A DNA stretch of 64,000 nucleotides from Arthrobacter beigongshangensis (lineage in GTDB: Bacteria > Bacillota > Bacilli > Bacillales_A > Planococcaceae). This document shows, in pieces, positions 49,592 through 59,344 of this stretch (position 1 is its first letter; every line of letters begins with the position of its first letter). Location: assembly GCF_016820585.1 (NCBI RefSeq), contig NZ_JADHDX010000006.1, positions 1-64,000 on the forward strand, in the 5' to 3' direction. A program made the translations under genes and the position numbers. The notes beneath the pieces were generated by a model. That model was not told the origin of the DNA, searched no databases, and saw only the letters and a program-made list of their open reading frames with translations.

Positions 49592-50074
49592 CTACAAAGT
49601 ATCCCCAATCCTACCGCCAACCCGCGTATGTTGTAACCGTACGACAAGCACTAAACCAAGTGCTGCACCACTGATACTTGATACAAGAAATGGCGGTACA
49701 AAAAAGAACGCAGTCATTGTTGTACCCATTAGTATTTTGGCGTAGGGAACGGCAATAAGTGACGCAATGCCGCCGGTCCCGATGACTTCACCGATGGCTG
49801 CGAGCCAAGTTTTGCCGAACTGCTTATACAAAATGCCAGCTAGGAAAGCCCCAATCATACCACCTGGAAATGCGAGCAATGAGCCCGTGCCAGTGAGGAG
49901 GCGAACGAGCCCGGTCACAAAGGCGATCATGACGGCGGGGATAGGTCCAAGCATAATAGCGGCAACGACATTGACCGCATGTTGAACAGGATAGGCGCGT
50001 GCGATGCCTGCTGGGAATGATACGAATGTGGAGCCGGCAACCGCAATGGCAACGAACATCGTCATAATGACCAT
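49592..50074 (-). CDS. thiW: ThiW, energy-coupling-factor S component for thiazole
   Basis: This is a 160-aa membrane protein with about five helices. The family core is evident: FPAGIARAYPVQHAVNVVAA, IMLGPIPAVMIAFVTGLVRL, LLTGTGSLLAFPGGMIGAFL. ThiW is predicted to bind hydroxyethylthiazole and work with a shared ECF module. It is the last gene of the riboswitch-controlled operon. The AGGAGG ribosome site overlaps the end of thiE and lies 25 bases before this ATG. In-frame codons between them would read ITTRK, which resembles the usual ThiW N terminus but begins with ATC, so the real start is uncertain. Confidence 0.87.
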   Translation of the reverse strand: MVIMTMFVAIAVAGSTFVSFPAGIARAYPVQHAVNVVAAIMLGPIPAVMIAFVTGLVRLLTGTGSLLAFPGGMIGAFLAGILYKQFGKTWLAAIGEVIGTGGIASLIAVPYAKILMGTTMTAFFFVPPFLVSSISGAALGLVLVVRLQHTRVGGRIGDTL

Positions 50075-50085
50075 TTTTCTAGTTG

Positions 50086-50739
50086 TTATGATGAAAAAAC
50101 CTCCTTGCTTATCGCAATCTTGAAACGGCGAACTGTGATATAGGGATCAATAGCTGAGGCGATGGCTGAAATAATGGAGACGCCCGAAGCACCTGCTTCT
50201 AAGACTGGTTCAAAGTTAGCGACTGTAATGCCGCCAATCCCGACAATCGGCATAGCGGGATAAAGGCTACTCATTTGTTGGATAAGAGCTGTCCCGCTGA
50301 CGGGTTTTGCGTCTGCTTTGGATGAAGTTATATAGACTGGTCCCATTCCAACATAATCAGCACCCACCTTGATTGCCGCTAACATTTCAGACTCATTGTG
50401 CACGGAAACGCCTAGTATTTTATCTTTACCAATCCGCTCCCGTACTATTGCGGCTGTTTCGTCATCCTGTCCGACGTGCACGCCATCTGCATTGATGGCA
50501 ATTGCCAACTCCACATCATCATTGACGATGAATGGCACATTGTAGTGCTGACAAAGTGTTTGACAGGCTTCAGCAAATGCCCGTTTTTCATTACCAACTA
50601 AAGCGTTGTTGCCTTTTTCCCGTAATTGAAAACAAGTTACGCCACCCCGCAGTGCTTCCTCCAATACTTTCAGCGGGTCAGACACCCCGGTATTGACACT
50701 GCCCATGATGAAATACAATTGTAGTTGTTGTTTAATCAA
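50086..50739 (-). CDS. thiE: Thiamine phosphate synthase ThiE
   Basis: The product is about 217 aa from TTG 50739, which overlaps the thiD stop and follows AGGAGGCAGTGTTCA. It joins HMP-pyrophosphate to thiazole phosphate. TIM-barrel motifs are complete: LRGGVTCFQLREKGNNA, FIVNDDVELAIAINADGVHV, GQDD, GVSVHNESEM, YVGMGPVYITSSKADAKPV and the C-terminal VGIGGITVANF. Co-operonic with tenA, thiM, thiD and thiW. Confidence 0.93.
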   Translation of the reverse strand: MIKQQLQLYFIMGSVNTGVSDPLKVLEEALRGGVTCFQLREKGNNALVGNEKRAFAEACQTLCQHYNVPFIVNDDVELAIAINADGVHVGQDDETAAIVRERIGKDKILGVSVHNESEMLAAIKVGADYVGMGPVYITSSKADAKPVSGTALIQQMSSLYPAMPIVGIGGITVANFEPVLEAGASGVSIISAIASAIDPYITVRRFKIAISKEVFSS

Positions 50740-51568
50740 TGAACACTGCCTCCTTTTTCGCCGCTGCATTCTGTTGTTGATATGCCCAGTGATTGGTGGG
50801 TCCATGTCCTGCCGAGCCAAGAGTTAGCCCGTCTGAAATGGCTGCTTGGATAAACCGTTTGGCATCGATAACCGCCTTGGAAATGGGCATGCCTTGCGCA
50901 ACCCGTGCGGTAATCGCAGCAGAAAAGGTACAGCCAGTGCCATGTGTATTTTGGGTGTAGATCCATTCGGAACGAAGGGCAAGGCGTTCACCATCTGCAG
51001 ATAACAATAAATCCTCCGCATAGTGAGCCCCTTGTCGATGTCCGCCTTTCATGACAACCGCTCCTGCTCCTAGCTGCAAAATGCGGTTCGCGGCTTCCTC
51101 GATATCTTCATCCGATTCGATTGTCATCCCGGCAAGCACTTCCGCTTCTGGAATGTTCGGTGTGATGACAGACGCCATTGGGATTAAAAATGTTTTCAAT
51201 GCATCGACCGCCTCCTCTAATAAAAGTGAAGCGCCACCTTTCGCTATCATGACAGGGTCGATAATGAGCGTGGGGGAGTCGTATGATTGTAGTGTTTCTG
51301 CCACAGCACGGATGATGTCTGCAGAAAACAGCATGCCTGTTTTCACTGCTCCAACATTGAAGTCGTCTAGTACTGCCCGTATTTGTGCGGTCACACCAGC
51401 CGCATCAATCGGATAAACACTGTGTACGCCGAGTGTGTTTTGTGCCGTTACAGCTGTCAAGGCAGATGTACCAAAGACGCCTAACTCTTGAAAGGTTTTC
51501 AAATCGGCTTGAATGCCTGCGCCGCCCCCACTATCGGAGCCTGCAACTGTTAAAGCGATAGCTGTCAT
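50732..51568 (-). CDS. thiD: Hydroxymethylpyrimidine/phosphomethylpyrimidine kinase ThiD
   Basis: This 278-aa ribokinase-fold enzyme phosphorylates HMP and HMP-P. TVAGSDSGGGAGIQADLKTF (about residues 7-26) is the substrate loop, DPVMIAKGGASLL is near 105, and the anion-hole/catalytic motif NTHGTGCTFSAAITA is near residue 210 with the catalytic Asp/Cys region. Its start overlaps the thiM end by four bases, and its end overlaps thiE. Confidence 0.93.
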   Translation of the reverse strand: MTAIALTVAGSDSGGGAGIQADLKTFQELGVFGTSALTAVTAQNTLGVHSVYPIDAAGVTAQIRAVLDDFNVGAVKTGMLFSADIIRAVAETLQSYDSPTLIIDPVMIAKGGASLLLEEAVDALKTFLIPMASVITPNIPEAEVLAGMTIESDEDIEEAANRILQLGAGAVVMKGGHRQGAHYAEDLLLSADGERLALRSEWIYTQNTHGTGCTFSAAITARVAQGMPISKAVIDAKRFIQAAISDGLTLGSAGHGPTNHWAYQQQNAAAKKEAVFID

Positions 51569-52308
51569 CCGGCTTCACCTCCAAGAGCATTCAAAAACTG
51601 AACTTGAAAATCGCCAGGTCCCTCGGATTTTTCAGCCGCCTGTTGTCCAGCTTGTTTATAAAAAGTACATGCAGTTACCACTGCACCTAACTGATTTCCA
51701 TTGGCGACAGCCAAAAATGCCCCTGCAACGGCACTTAGTAGGCAGCCGCTACCTGTAATTTTGGCCATCAATGGATGCCCGCCTGTAATGTGAAGCGTTT
51801 TGTTGCCGTCGGTGACAATATCGACCACGCCAGTAACGGCAACGATACAATGATGCCTATGCGCAACTTCTTCTGCAAGTGCCGTCAAATCTGCCTCACC
51901 TTCACCTGCATCGACGCCTTTCGCCTCCCAGTTTGCACCCGCAATCGCCGCCAGCTCACCCGCATTACAGCGGATGAGCGTGACATCGACTTCATCTAAA
52001 ATCCCTAAAACGGATTCTTTACGAAAAGCGGTCGCTCCCGCACCGACAGGATCGAGGACGATAGGTTTTCCATGCTGATTGGCACTTTTTCCAGCAAGCA
52101 GCATCGCTTTTACGGTTTCTCGTTTTAATGTACCGATATTCAGCACGGTACAAGACGAGATGCTAGCGATTTCGGCAGCTTCCTCTACGGCGTCCGCCAT
52201 GACAGGAGAAGCGCCGAGTGCTAGAAGACCGTTCGCTTGGAAGTTAGCAACGACAATATTTGTGATGCAGTGTATGAGTGGTTGATTGTCCCGTAGTTTT
52301 TGTATCAT
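51565..52308 (-). CDS. thiM: Hydroxyethylthiazole kinase ThiM
   Basis: The protein is about 247 aa from ATG 52308, overlapping the tenA stop as ATGA. It phosphorylates hydroxyethylthiazole for salvage. Recognisable blocks are QPLIHCITNIVVANFQANGL, LALGASPVMA, VLDPVGAGATAFRKE, the DVTLIRCNAGELAAIAG stretch and KITGSGCLLSAVAGAFLAVA with the catalytic Cys region. The second gene of the operon. Confidence 0.93.
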   Translation of the reverse strand: MIQKLRDNQPLIHCITNIVVANFQANGLLALGASPVMADAVEEAAEIASISSCTVLNIGTLKRETVKAMLLAGKSANQHGKPIVLDPVGAGATAFRKESVLGILDEVDVTLIRCNAGELAAIAGANWEAKGVDAGEGEADLTALAEEVAHRHHCIVAVTGVVDIVTDGNKTLHITGGHPLMAKITGSGCLLSAVAGAFLAVANGNQLGAVVTACTFYKQAGQQAAEKSEGPGDFQVQFLNALGGEAG

Positions 52309-53003
52309 TGGCTTGCCGCCACTTCGTATGAGTGAATGGCCCACTGTTGTTGTGTCCAGGCCATTTCCCAGAACTGCCATTCATAATAGCTACTCTTGCG
52401 GAAATGTTCTTTAAGCTGAGTACGTCTTTCAGGTGAAACGGCTTCCGCAAGTTCATTCATCCGAGAAATTTGTTCTTGTACAAGCTCCGCGAACCATTCT
52501 GAACCGTATGTTTGAATCCATTTATCGTAAACAGGGTGATTTGGTTTCGCGTCTTTGAGTCTTTCGCCAATTTCATAATACAACCAGTAACACGGTAACA
52601 ATGCAGCAAGTGTATCCGCCAAATCACCTTCATGAGCTGCACGGTACATATGCGAAACGTATTGATAAGCTGTCGGTGCAGGTTGGAACGTCGAGCGTTC
52701 TTCCTCGGTTATTCCTAACATGCCGAAAAAAGACTCATGCAAGGACATTTCTGCACTACACGTCTGCTCCGCATGAGCTGCAAAACGTTGTGTTGTCAAT
52801 AAATCCTGTGCTTTTACTGCACCAAGCGCCTGGATTTTTGCAAAATGTGATAAATAATAAGAATCCTGTTGCACATAAAACTTGAACACATCTAACGGCA
52901 ACGTGCCGTCCGCAACTCCTTTGACAAATGGATGGTCAAAACTCCCTTGCCATAACGCATCACATTCTGACCGCACTTCTTCACAAAATGTCATCCTGTC
53001 CAC
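52305..53003 (-). CDS. tenA: Thiaminase II / aminopyrimidine aminohydrolase TenA
   Basis: The 232-aa enzyme salvages base-degraded thiamine by hydrolysing aminopyrimidine to HMP. It is helical, with FKFYVQQDSYYLSHFAKIQA, PTAYQYVSHMYRAAHEGD, the catalytic Cys in LLPCYWLYYEIGERL and the C-terminal SSYYEWQFWEMAW Glu region, all matching Bacillus TenA. It is the first gene of the thiamine operon, directly after the TPP riboswitch. Confidence 0.93.
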   Translation of the reverse strand: MDRMTFCEEVRSECDALWQGSFDHPFVKGVADGTLPLDVFKFYVQQDSYYLSHFAKIQALGAVKAQDLLTTQRFAAHAEQTCSAEMSLHESFFGMLGITEEERSTFQPAPTAYQYVSHMYRAAHEGDLADTLAALLPCYWLYYEIGERLKDAKPNHPVYDKWIQTYGSEWFAELVQEQISRMNELAEAVSPERRTQLKEHFRKSSYYEWQFWEMAWTQQQWAIHSYEVAASQ

Positions 53004-53029
53004 TCCCTATATTTCTTATATTGAAAATG

Positions 53030-53064
53030 AAAAAGCCGCCTCCTGAATTAGCTCAGGAAGCGGC
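53030..53064 (-). terminator. Terminator of the TPP riboswitch expression platform
   Basis: GCCGCTTCCTGAG pairs with TTCAGGAGGCGGC around CTAA on the minus strand and is followed by TTTTT, 30 bases before tenA. TPP-bound aptamer should favour this stem. Confidence 0.9.
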
Positions 53065-53096
53065 CCACGATGGTTTGGTTCATAAATAAACAGCGC

Positions 53097-53190
53097 GGTC
53101 CCACTTCCCTACGCTGGTATGATCCAGATCAGGTTCCAAGGGTCCGCATATCTATATGCGTCTCAGCCTTTTACAAGACTCCCCTAGTGG
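53097..53190 (-). ncRNA. TPP riboswitch (THI element)
   Basis: On the minus strand the conserved thi-box appears: ACTAGGGGAGTCTTG, GGCTGAGACGC, GACCCTTGGAACCTGATC, then TGGATCATACCAGCGTAGGG and AAGTGGG closing P1. It controls tenA-thiM-thiD-thiE-thiW by transcription termination when thiamine pyrophosphate is high. Confidence 0.96.
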
Positions 53191-53400
53191 CGATAAATAT
53201 TCGATTTTCATCACAACTATAACATAATTCGGACAATTAGCAAGGTATAAAACGATTGTTTGTCGTTTTGCCACTCCGAATAAAAAGTTACTAAACGCTT
53301 CTGGCACCTACGCATGAAAAAACACAATAAATTAATACTAGCTTAATAATAGACAGCTAGAATTGGTGATAGGAAGATAACATATTTGGAGGGCAAACAG

Positions 53401-55602
53401 ATGACAATGAGAAAGAAAATAATTACAGGCATTGCGGCAGCGAGTATTCTTTTTGGTGCAAGTCAGCCACATAATGTATTTGCGGAACAATCGTCTTTAT
53501 TTCAATATAAAGGGGATGATTTGAAGGTGACGCAAATTGGTCAATATGACAGCACTGTAGGCATTGGCGGTACTGAAATTATGGCTTATGATGAGACACT
53601 AAAACGTGCCTTTGTAACAAATGGTGTCGTATCTGGAATTGATATTCTTTCTTTTGAATCATTAACGTCTGGTGAATTTACAAAAGTAAGAGCATTAAAA
53701 CGCATATTTTTAGCGGAGTTTGGAATTGAAAATGTAACAGATATTACGAGCGTGGCATCACACCCGACAAAAGATTTAGTTGCTGTTTCTGTTGTGAGCA
53801 ATCCGAAAACAGACCCTGGTTATATTGTTTTTCTATCGAAAGACGGGGCATACATATCGAACGTGCAAGTCGGTTCGTTGCCTGACATGGTGACATTTAC
53901 ACCGGACGGAACAAAGGCCATCGTTGCAAATGAAGGAGAGCCGAGTGATGATTACGCGGTTGATCCGGAAGGTACGATTTCGATCATTGACGTCACGAAA
54001 GAACCAAGTGATTTCACAGCAAATACGCTTTCATTTAAAGATGTAGAAATCGATGGAAAAGTTCGAGTGAATTCTAAAGGCACAGTTCTTCAACAATTGG
54101 AGCCTGAATATGTAGCGGTTTCAGAAGACAGTAAACTAGCGTATGTATCGATGCAAGAAAATAATGCCATCGCTACAGTTGACCTTGTAGCAGAAAAAAT
54201 CCTTCATGTGAAAGGGCTTGGGGTGAAGGACCACTCCATTCCTGGGAACGAGCTCGATGGGAAGCGCAATGATGAAACAACAATTGAACGCCTTCCACTT
54301 CTAGGTTTTTACATGCCAGATGCCATTGATACGTTTACCTCCGGTGGAAAAACGTATATTTTAACACCTAATGAAGGAGACGCCCGAGATTACGATCCGT
54401 ATTCTGAAGAGGCGGAAATCGGTGATATCGCTGATAAGATTAAATTGAATGCCAATCATTATAAAGGGTTCACCCAAGAAGAACTCGATCAGTTAGTGGC
54501 AGATGGATTATTTGATGAAATGAAGAAAACAAAAATTACACTCGAGCAAGGTATGACTGCAGATGGTTCTTACGAGGCCCTTCATTCGTACGGCGGACGC
54601 AGTTTCTCGATCTTTAATGCTGAAACAATGGAGCTCGTTTTTGATAGTGGAAGTGAATTCGAGAAAATTACAGCTGAGGCACTTCCTAAGTTTTTTAATA
54701 CGGATAACGAGGAAATTGCCTACGACAAACGGAGCTCGGCAAAAGGTCCAGAACCAGAAACTGTTGTCAGTGGAGAAATTGACGGTAAACAGTATGCATT
54801 TATCGCTTTGGAGCGAGTGAGCGGAATTATGGTCTATGACCTCGCAAACCCATTGAAACCCGAATTCGTTACATTTATAACAAGTAGGGATTATAGTGGG
54901 GATATTAAAGGGGATGTATCACCTGAAGGCTTGCGCTTTATTTCAGCTGATAAGAGCCCTACAGGTCATGCCCTATTAGCGGCGACTCATGAAGTGTCCG
55001 GCACTGTCGCAATCTATGAATTTGGCGGAAAAGACATGAACAAATCGAATTTGTTTGAAGATGTTGGAGAGAGCCACTGGGCACATCCATTTATTAATGA
55101 CCTGTACCAACGCGGAGTTATCAGAGGCAAAACGGAAACGACTTTTGCACCTCAAGAATCCGTAACGCGCGCACAGTTTGCGGTTATGTTAGCAAATGCC
55201 CTTGATTTAAAGCCCGCTTCTAATGGTCAACAATTTTCTGATGTTCCAAGCTGGGCGCAGGATGGGGTACAAGCTGTTTTTGAAGCGAAAATTAGTAACG
55301 GTAAATCAGAAAGACGATTTGATCCAAGTGCAAAACTTACACGTGAACAAATGGCTGTGATGGCGATAAATGCATATGAATTTGCAACAAAAACAACAGT
55401 TCCAGTGGCGGGTAAACAGAACTATAACGATCTAAAAAGCGTGAGTGATTATGTACGTGAAGCTGTTCAAAAAGCATATACGCTAGGGATAATGGAGGGC
55501 GAAGGGAATAAGTTCCAACCGAAAGAATCTTCTACGCGTGCACAAGCTGCAAAAGTGATGTCAACTTTGCTGAAGCAAATAGAAAGTGAACCGCAAAAGT
55601 AA
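53401..55602 (+). CDS. Surface protein: choice-of-anchor I family domain with three SLH domains
   Basis: The product is about 733 aa from ATG 53401 (seven bases after GGAGGG). A signal peptide (KKIITGIAAASILFGASQPH) is cleaved near NVFA-EQ. Residues about 30-545 form a beta-propeller-like choice-of-anchor I domain: VTFTPDGTKAIVANEGEPSD, YVAVSEDSKLAYVSMQENNA, PNEGDARDY and SPEGLRFISADKSPTG. Three S-layer homology domains follow from about residue 556 (SHWAHPFINDLYQRGVIRG, then two more), tethering it to pyruvylated wall polymer. Some relatives are labelled alkaline phosphatase; no phosphatase motif is clear here. A terminator follows. Confidence 0.87.
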   Translation: MTMRKKIITGIAAASILFGASQPHNVFAEQSSLFQYKGDDLKVTQIGQYDSTVGIGGTEIMAYDETLKRAFVTNGVVSGIDILSFESLTSGEFTKVRALKRIFLAEFGIENVTDITSVASHPTKDLVAVSVVSNPKTDPGYIVFLSKDGAYISNVQVGSLPDMVTFTPDGTKAIVANEGEPSDDYAVDPEGTISIIDVTKEPSDFTANTLSFKDVEIDGKVRVNSKGTVLQQLEPEYVAVSEDSKLAYVSMQENNAIATVDLVAEKILHVKGLGVKDHSIPGNELDGKRNDETTIERLPLLGFYMPDAIDTFTSGGKTYILTPNEGDARDYDPYSEEAEIGDIADKIKLNANHYKGFTQEELDQLVADGLFDEMKKTKITLEQGMTADGSYEALHSYGGRSFSIFNAETMELVFDSGSEFEKITAEALPKFFNTDNEEIAYDKRSSAKGPEPETVVSGEIDGKQYAFIALERVSGIMVYDLANPLKPEFVTFITSRDYSGDIKGDVSPEGLRFISADKSPTGHALLAATHEVSGTVAIYEFGGKDMNKSNLFEDVGESHWAHPFINDLYQRGVIRGKTETTFAPQESVTRAQFAVMLANALDLKPASNGQQFSDVPSWAQDGVQAVFEAKISNGKSERRFDPSAKLTREQMAVMAINAYEFATKTTVPVAGKQNYNDLKSVSDYVREAVQKAYTLGIMEGEGNKFQPKESSTRAQAAKVMSTLLKQIESEPQK

Positions 55603-55606
55603 TAGT

Positions 55607-55653
55607 TAGTGCCTGCCACCCTTCGAACCTACGATGTGGACAGGCACTTTTTT
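55607..55653 (+). terminator. Rho-independent terminator
   Basis: AGTGCCTGCCAC and GTGGACAGGCACT form the stem (one unpaired base), followed by TTTTTT. Confidence 0.9.
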
Positions 55654-55836
55654 ATCTGGATTGATGACTATGCTTTTGGATGAAAGGATAAAGAGGAATT
55701 GTGGCAGGGGTGCAAGATATGAAAAGGATTTGTAAAAATTATTTCAAATAGATACTTAGGTCCCTTTTATTCCTCCCGATTTGATATAATTCCTTAGGCC
55801 TGAAAAAGCCATGAAAACAGATTGGGGAGAGAAAAT

Positions 55837-57522
55837 ATGCGCATCAAGACGCGGCTTATACTTGTGATTTCTATCTTGATTTTATCGATTTCGATTGTGG
55901 GGATATTATCTACACGGTCTTTACAAGATAATGTAGAAGGCAATAAGAACCTGAATACGTTGATGGACATGCAAACTATTTCAAAGCATATTCAATATCG
56001 ACTGGCAGGTCTTTCAAACGATGAAAGAGCTCTGCTAATCACGGGAGATGAAACGTTTGCGGAGCAAATGGAAGAAAAGTCAATGGACATACTCGCTCAA
56101 TTTGATAAATTAAGTGAGCTATCCAAAACCTCTTTGGATAAAGAGAGAGTTGATGAAATAAAGAGGAATTATGAAACATATTGGTCTCAAAGTCAATCGG
56201 TTATCAAGACGTTTGCTACAAGTCCAGATAAAGCGAAAGAAATTCATTTTGGAGAAGAGCGAAGAATTCGCAAAGAAGTGTTAGATCCATCCTTCGAAGG
56301 TTTTATTGCAGAATTGGATCAAGAGACAGCCTACGTCGATACGAGTATTCATGATCAATCCAAAGTAAGGTTGGTTATTTTGGTTGTCATTACGGTTGCA
56401 GCAATATTGTTTGGCCTAATAGTAGGCGCACTCCTTTTGAGAGCCATTGTCATTCCTTTGCGTCAGTTGAAGGAGCAAATGAATGATATTTCTAACGGTG
56501 ACGGTGATTTGACAAAGACAATCCATGTGAAAGGTAAAGATGAATTGGGGGAAGTAGCAGGCTCGTTTAACCAATTCCTTGGTTCGTTAAGAGACATGAT
56601 TATGCAAATTGGCGAATCTTCTCAGCAAGCGGCCGCTTCGTCACAACAGTTCTCGGCGAGTGCAGAAGAAACAAAATTCTCAGCGAATCATATAACGGAT
56701 CGCCTGCAAACAATCTCTACAAGCATGGATCAGCAATCAGAATTCCTTGATGAGAGCTCACATGCTGTTGAGGAGTCTTTACAAAGATTACTTCGCATGA
56801 CATCTCGCACAGCAAAGGTTGCGGATGCCACTTCTGTAGTGACGGAGCAAGCCGGTCGTGGAGAGAAGTCTGTGGAGGAAATCGTTGCATCTATGGAATT
56901 TATTCACCAATCCGTAGCTGAGGCAGATGACAATATTAACTCATTAGCTGAGGATACAGTAAAGGTTGGAGAAATTACAACCATCATTAATGACATTGCG
57001 GCACAGACGAATCTATTAGCTTTGAATGCAGCAATTGAGGCAGCTCGGGCAGGGGAGCATGGAAAAGGCTTTGCAGTTGTAGCAGAAGAAGTCCGTACAT
57101 TGGCTGATCAATCGAGTCAATCAGCGAATGAGATTCGACAATTAATCACACGCATACAAGGGACAACAAATGATACCGTTCATACCATTAACATTGTCAA
57201 AGAGAATGTTAATGAAGGGAATCGTTTAACGACGGCGACTTCTGTTCAATTTAGCGAAATATTGAATTCAATCTCCGATGTATCCGTAAAAATACAGGAA
57301 ATTGACGCATCGACTGAACGGCTCACTGCAGATTTCAAGATGGTGGCTGAAAAACATGAGGATGTATCGAGATTATCTGAGGAAAACGCTAGGAATACAA
57401 ATGAAATTGCTGCCGCTTCTGAAGAGCAGGTAGCTTCTATGGAAGAAATTCAATCTGCTTCGCATTCTTTAAGCGAGATTTCAGAGGCATTGAACGAGAT
57501 GGTTCTGCGTTTTAAAATTTAA
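55837..57522 (+). CDS. Methyl-accepting chemotaxis protein
   Basis: This is a receptor of about 561 aa from ATG 55837, after GGGGAGAG. TM1 is at about residues 7-26 and an extracellular four-helix-bundle-like sensor of about 150 residues follows. TM2 ([20 protein letters not shown]) is at about 177-200, then HAMP ([20 protein letters not shown]) and a long cytoplasmic signalling coil with the hairpin tip [35 protein letters not shown] (about 385-420). The tip sequence is the canonical CheA/CheW contact site. The ligand is unknown. Repeat family B copy 2 begins at its stop codon. Confidence 0.92.
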   Translation: MRIKTRLILVISILILSISIVGILSTRSLQDNVEGNKNLNTLMDMQTISKHIQYRLAGLSNDERALLITGDETFAEQMEEKSMDILAQFDKLSELSKTSLDKERVDEIKRNYETYWSQSQSVIKTFATSPDKAKEIHFGEERRIRKEVLDPSFEGFIAELDQETAYVDTSIHDQSKVRLVILVVITVAAILFGLIVGALLLRAIVIPLRQLKEQMNDISNGDGDLTKTIHVKGKDELGEVAGSFNQFLGSLRDMIMQIGESSQQAAASSQQFSASAEETKFSANHITDRLQTISTSMDQQSEFLDESSHAVEESLQRLLRMTSRTAKVADATSVVTEQAGRGEKSVEEIVASMEFIHQSVAEADDNINSLAEDTVKVGEITTIINDIAAQTNLLALNAAIEAARAGEHGKGFAVVAEEVRTLADQSSQSANEIRQLITRIQGTTNDTVHTINIVKENVNEGNRLTTATSVQFSEILNSISDVSVKIQEIDASTERLTADFKMVAEKHEDVSRLSEENARNTNEIAAASEEQVASMEEIQSASHSLSEISEALNEMVLRFKI

Positions 57523-57651
57523 CTTGATTTAGCCGGGGTCCCCCCGGCTAAATCAAGTTAAAGCCTCCGGCGGATGTCACAGATTTTGAAGGGAGTCAAT
57601 TGAGCAAGCTCAATTCAAAATCTGGACGCAATCACGCCGAGGCGTGATTGA
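57521..57651 (+). repeat. 130-bp three-stem structured repeat, family B copy 2
   Basis: Stem 1 is AACTTGATTTAGCC with GGCTAAATCAAGTT. The constant AAAGCCTCCGGCGGATGTCA follows, then stem 2 CAGATTTTG/CAAAATCTG enclosing AATTGAGC-AA-GCTCAATT, and stem 3 AATCACGCC with GGCGTGATT. Relative to copy 1 (47610-47740) stems 1 and 3 change on both sides so that pairing is preserved. Confidence 0.85.
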
Positions 57652-57666
57652 TCTTAATTCAGCCGA

Positions 57667-57702
57667 AGCCCCCACTTTTAATATAAGTAGGGGCTTTTAT
57701 AA
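57667..57702 (+). terminator. Rho-independent terminator
   Basis: AAGCCCCCAC pairs with GTAGGGGCTT (one mismatch), followed by TTATAA, downstream of the chemotaxis receptor and repeat B. Confidence 0.75.
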
Positions 57703-57790
57703 TTGCCGCTTCGCTTACAGTGAATAAGTTTGTTAACAATGATATTGTTAGAGTATTATGAAAGTATTAATGAAGTATAGGGTGATCAAT

Positions 57791-58687
57791 ATGAATGGAG
57801 TTCCGATGCTACAAATGACACTGGCGATGGCGATTTTTGGTTCAATCGGATTTTTTACGGGCAAGACGGGGATTCCAGCGGCTGAATTGGTATTTGTTCG
57901 GTGTATTTGTGCCACACTTTTTTTAGGTTTTTGTTGGATTGTCGCAGGTCAGCATAAAGTGGAGGTTTGGCGAAAACGGGAAATTGTACAAACGATTATT
58001 TGCGGTGTTTTCTTAGTTTTGAATTGGGTGTTTTTATTCAAAGCATTCGAAGAAATGTCCATTACGGTTGCTATTACACTCTATAATTTAGCGCCCATTT
58101 TCGTGCTGATCATAGGGAGCTTGTTTTTGAAAGAGAAGATGACAGTAACGGCTTTGCTAGCGATTGTTACTTGTTTTTTAGGAAGTGTCTTCATTATCGG
58201 TATACAAAGTTTCACTTCACTGACGGATTTCGTTAGTTCAGGTTTTGGCTGGGCCATCCTCTCGGCTGTGTGCTATGCAATGACGATGCTAATTGGGAAG
58301 GGAATCACGGGACTAAGTGCGTACGCGATGACATTTGTTCAAACTTCAATCGGCATTTTGATGTTATTCCCGTTTATGAACTTTACTGTATTTATAGGGT
58401 TAAGTGATGCGAATTGGCTGTACATCATTGGGACAGGCTTAATACATACGGGATTTGTCTATTATTTATTTTTCAATAGCCTTCGGAAATTAACGACAGT
58501 CGTCATTTCTGCTTTAGTATTTGTCGACCCAGTTGTTGCCATTCTATTGGATGTCATTATTCTAGATTTCCATCCATCTATTTTACAAACGGTTGGCATC
58601 CTTCTGATTTTCGGAGGAATTGTCTATACAATAATAGGGGCACCTGTACGAGAAATAAAAACAGAGTCTGCTTCTAAAGTAATGTAG
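57791..58687 (+). CDS. EamA/DMT family transporter
   Basis: The permease is about 298 aa with ten membrane helices, from ATG 57791 (after AGGGTGATC); an ATG 11 codons upstream is weaker. Two EamA repeats are visible, each opening with a hydrophobic helix (MTLAMAIFGSIGFFTGKTGI; GFGWAILSAVCYAMTMLIGK) and holding an inner PIFVLIIGSLFLKEKMTVTA-type segment. Drug/metabolite transporters of this type export amino acids or other metabolites. Substrate unassigned. Confidence 0.88.
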   Translation: MNGVPMLQMTLAMAIFGSIGFFTGKTGIPAAELVFVRCICATLFLGFCWIVAGQHKVEVWRKREIVQTIICGVFLVLNWVFLFKAFEEMSITVAITLYNLAPIFVLIIGSLFLKEKMTVTALLAIVTCFLGSVFIIGIQSFTSLTDFVSSGFGWAILSAVCYAMTMLIGKGITGLSAYAMTFVQTSIGILMLFPFMNFTVFIGLSDANWLYIIGTGLIHTGFVYYLFFNSLRKLTTVVISALVFVDPVVAILLDVIILDFHPSILQTVGILLIFGGIVYTIIGAPVREIKTESASKVM

Positions 58688-58738
58688 CATTGATCCAGAA
58701 ACATTACCAAAAACTTAGTTAGGAGATGGCGTCATAAC

Positions 58739-59290
58739 ATGGATAAAATCATTCAATCTTATTTTGAAAATTTAGAGGTCGAAGACAAAGATGCTCAATT
58801 CGAGGCCTTTGAAAATATCGTTGCGGCTACAAGTAAAGAAGTAGATTGGGCCTATGAGGTTTGGGACTCATTAAAGGAGTGGCTAACAGACTCCGATAAT
58901 CACCGAAGGTCTAGAGGTGCTCAATTCCTTTGTCGGTTAGCAATTAGTGACCCGGAAAAACGAATCCTCGCTGATTATCAGGCGATTTGGGAAGTAACAA
59001 AAGATAAAAAATTCGTCACTGCAAGACATACTCTACAAGCAGTTTGGAGAATTGGTCTAGCGGGCACAGAGCAAAAAGTGCTGGTCGTAAAAAGCCTAAT
59101 CGACCGGTTTGTAAATGGAACGGATGAAAAAAACTATACATTAATTCGTTATGATATTCTTCAAGGTCTTCGGAATTTGTATGATGAAATAAAGGACGAG
59201 GAAATAAAGAAGATCGCTTTAGATTTAATTGAACAAGAAGAGGATCCAAAATATAAAAAGAAGTATGCGACTGTGTGGAAAAAGGCGTAA
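58739..59290 (+). CDS. Hypothetical protein, HEAT-like helices
   Basis: This 183-aa soluble helical protein starts MDKIIQSYFENLEVEDKDAQ and has alternating helices such as AQFLCRLAISDPEKRI and VTARHTLQAVWRIGLAG that suggest HEAT-type repeats. It has an acidic-basic C terminus (EEDPKYKKKYATVWKKA). The ATG follows TTAGGAGATGG. It is followed on the same strand by an SRPBCC protein. No catalytic motif is seen. Confidence 0.72.
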   Translation: MDKIIQSYFENLEVEDKDAQFEAFENIVAATSKEVDWAYEVWDSLKEWLTDSDNHRRSRGAQFLCRLAISDPEKRILADYQAIWEVTKDKKFVTARHTLQAVWRIGLAGTEQKVLVVKSLIDRFVNGTDEKNYTLIRYDILQGLRNLYDEIKDEEIKKIALDLIEQEEDPKYKKKYATVWKKA

Positions 59291-59344
59291 ACTTTTGACC
59301 ATGCTATTTAGTGATAATACATCGAAAGCAGGAGGGTTCAGGTT

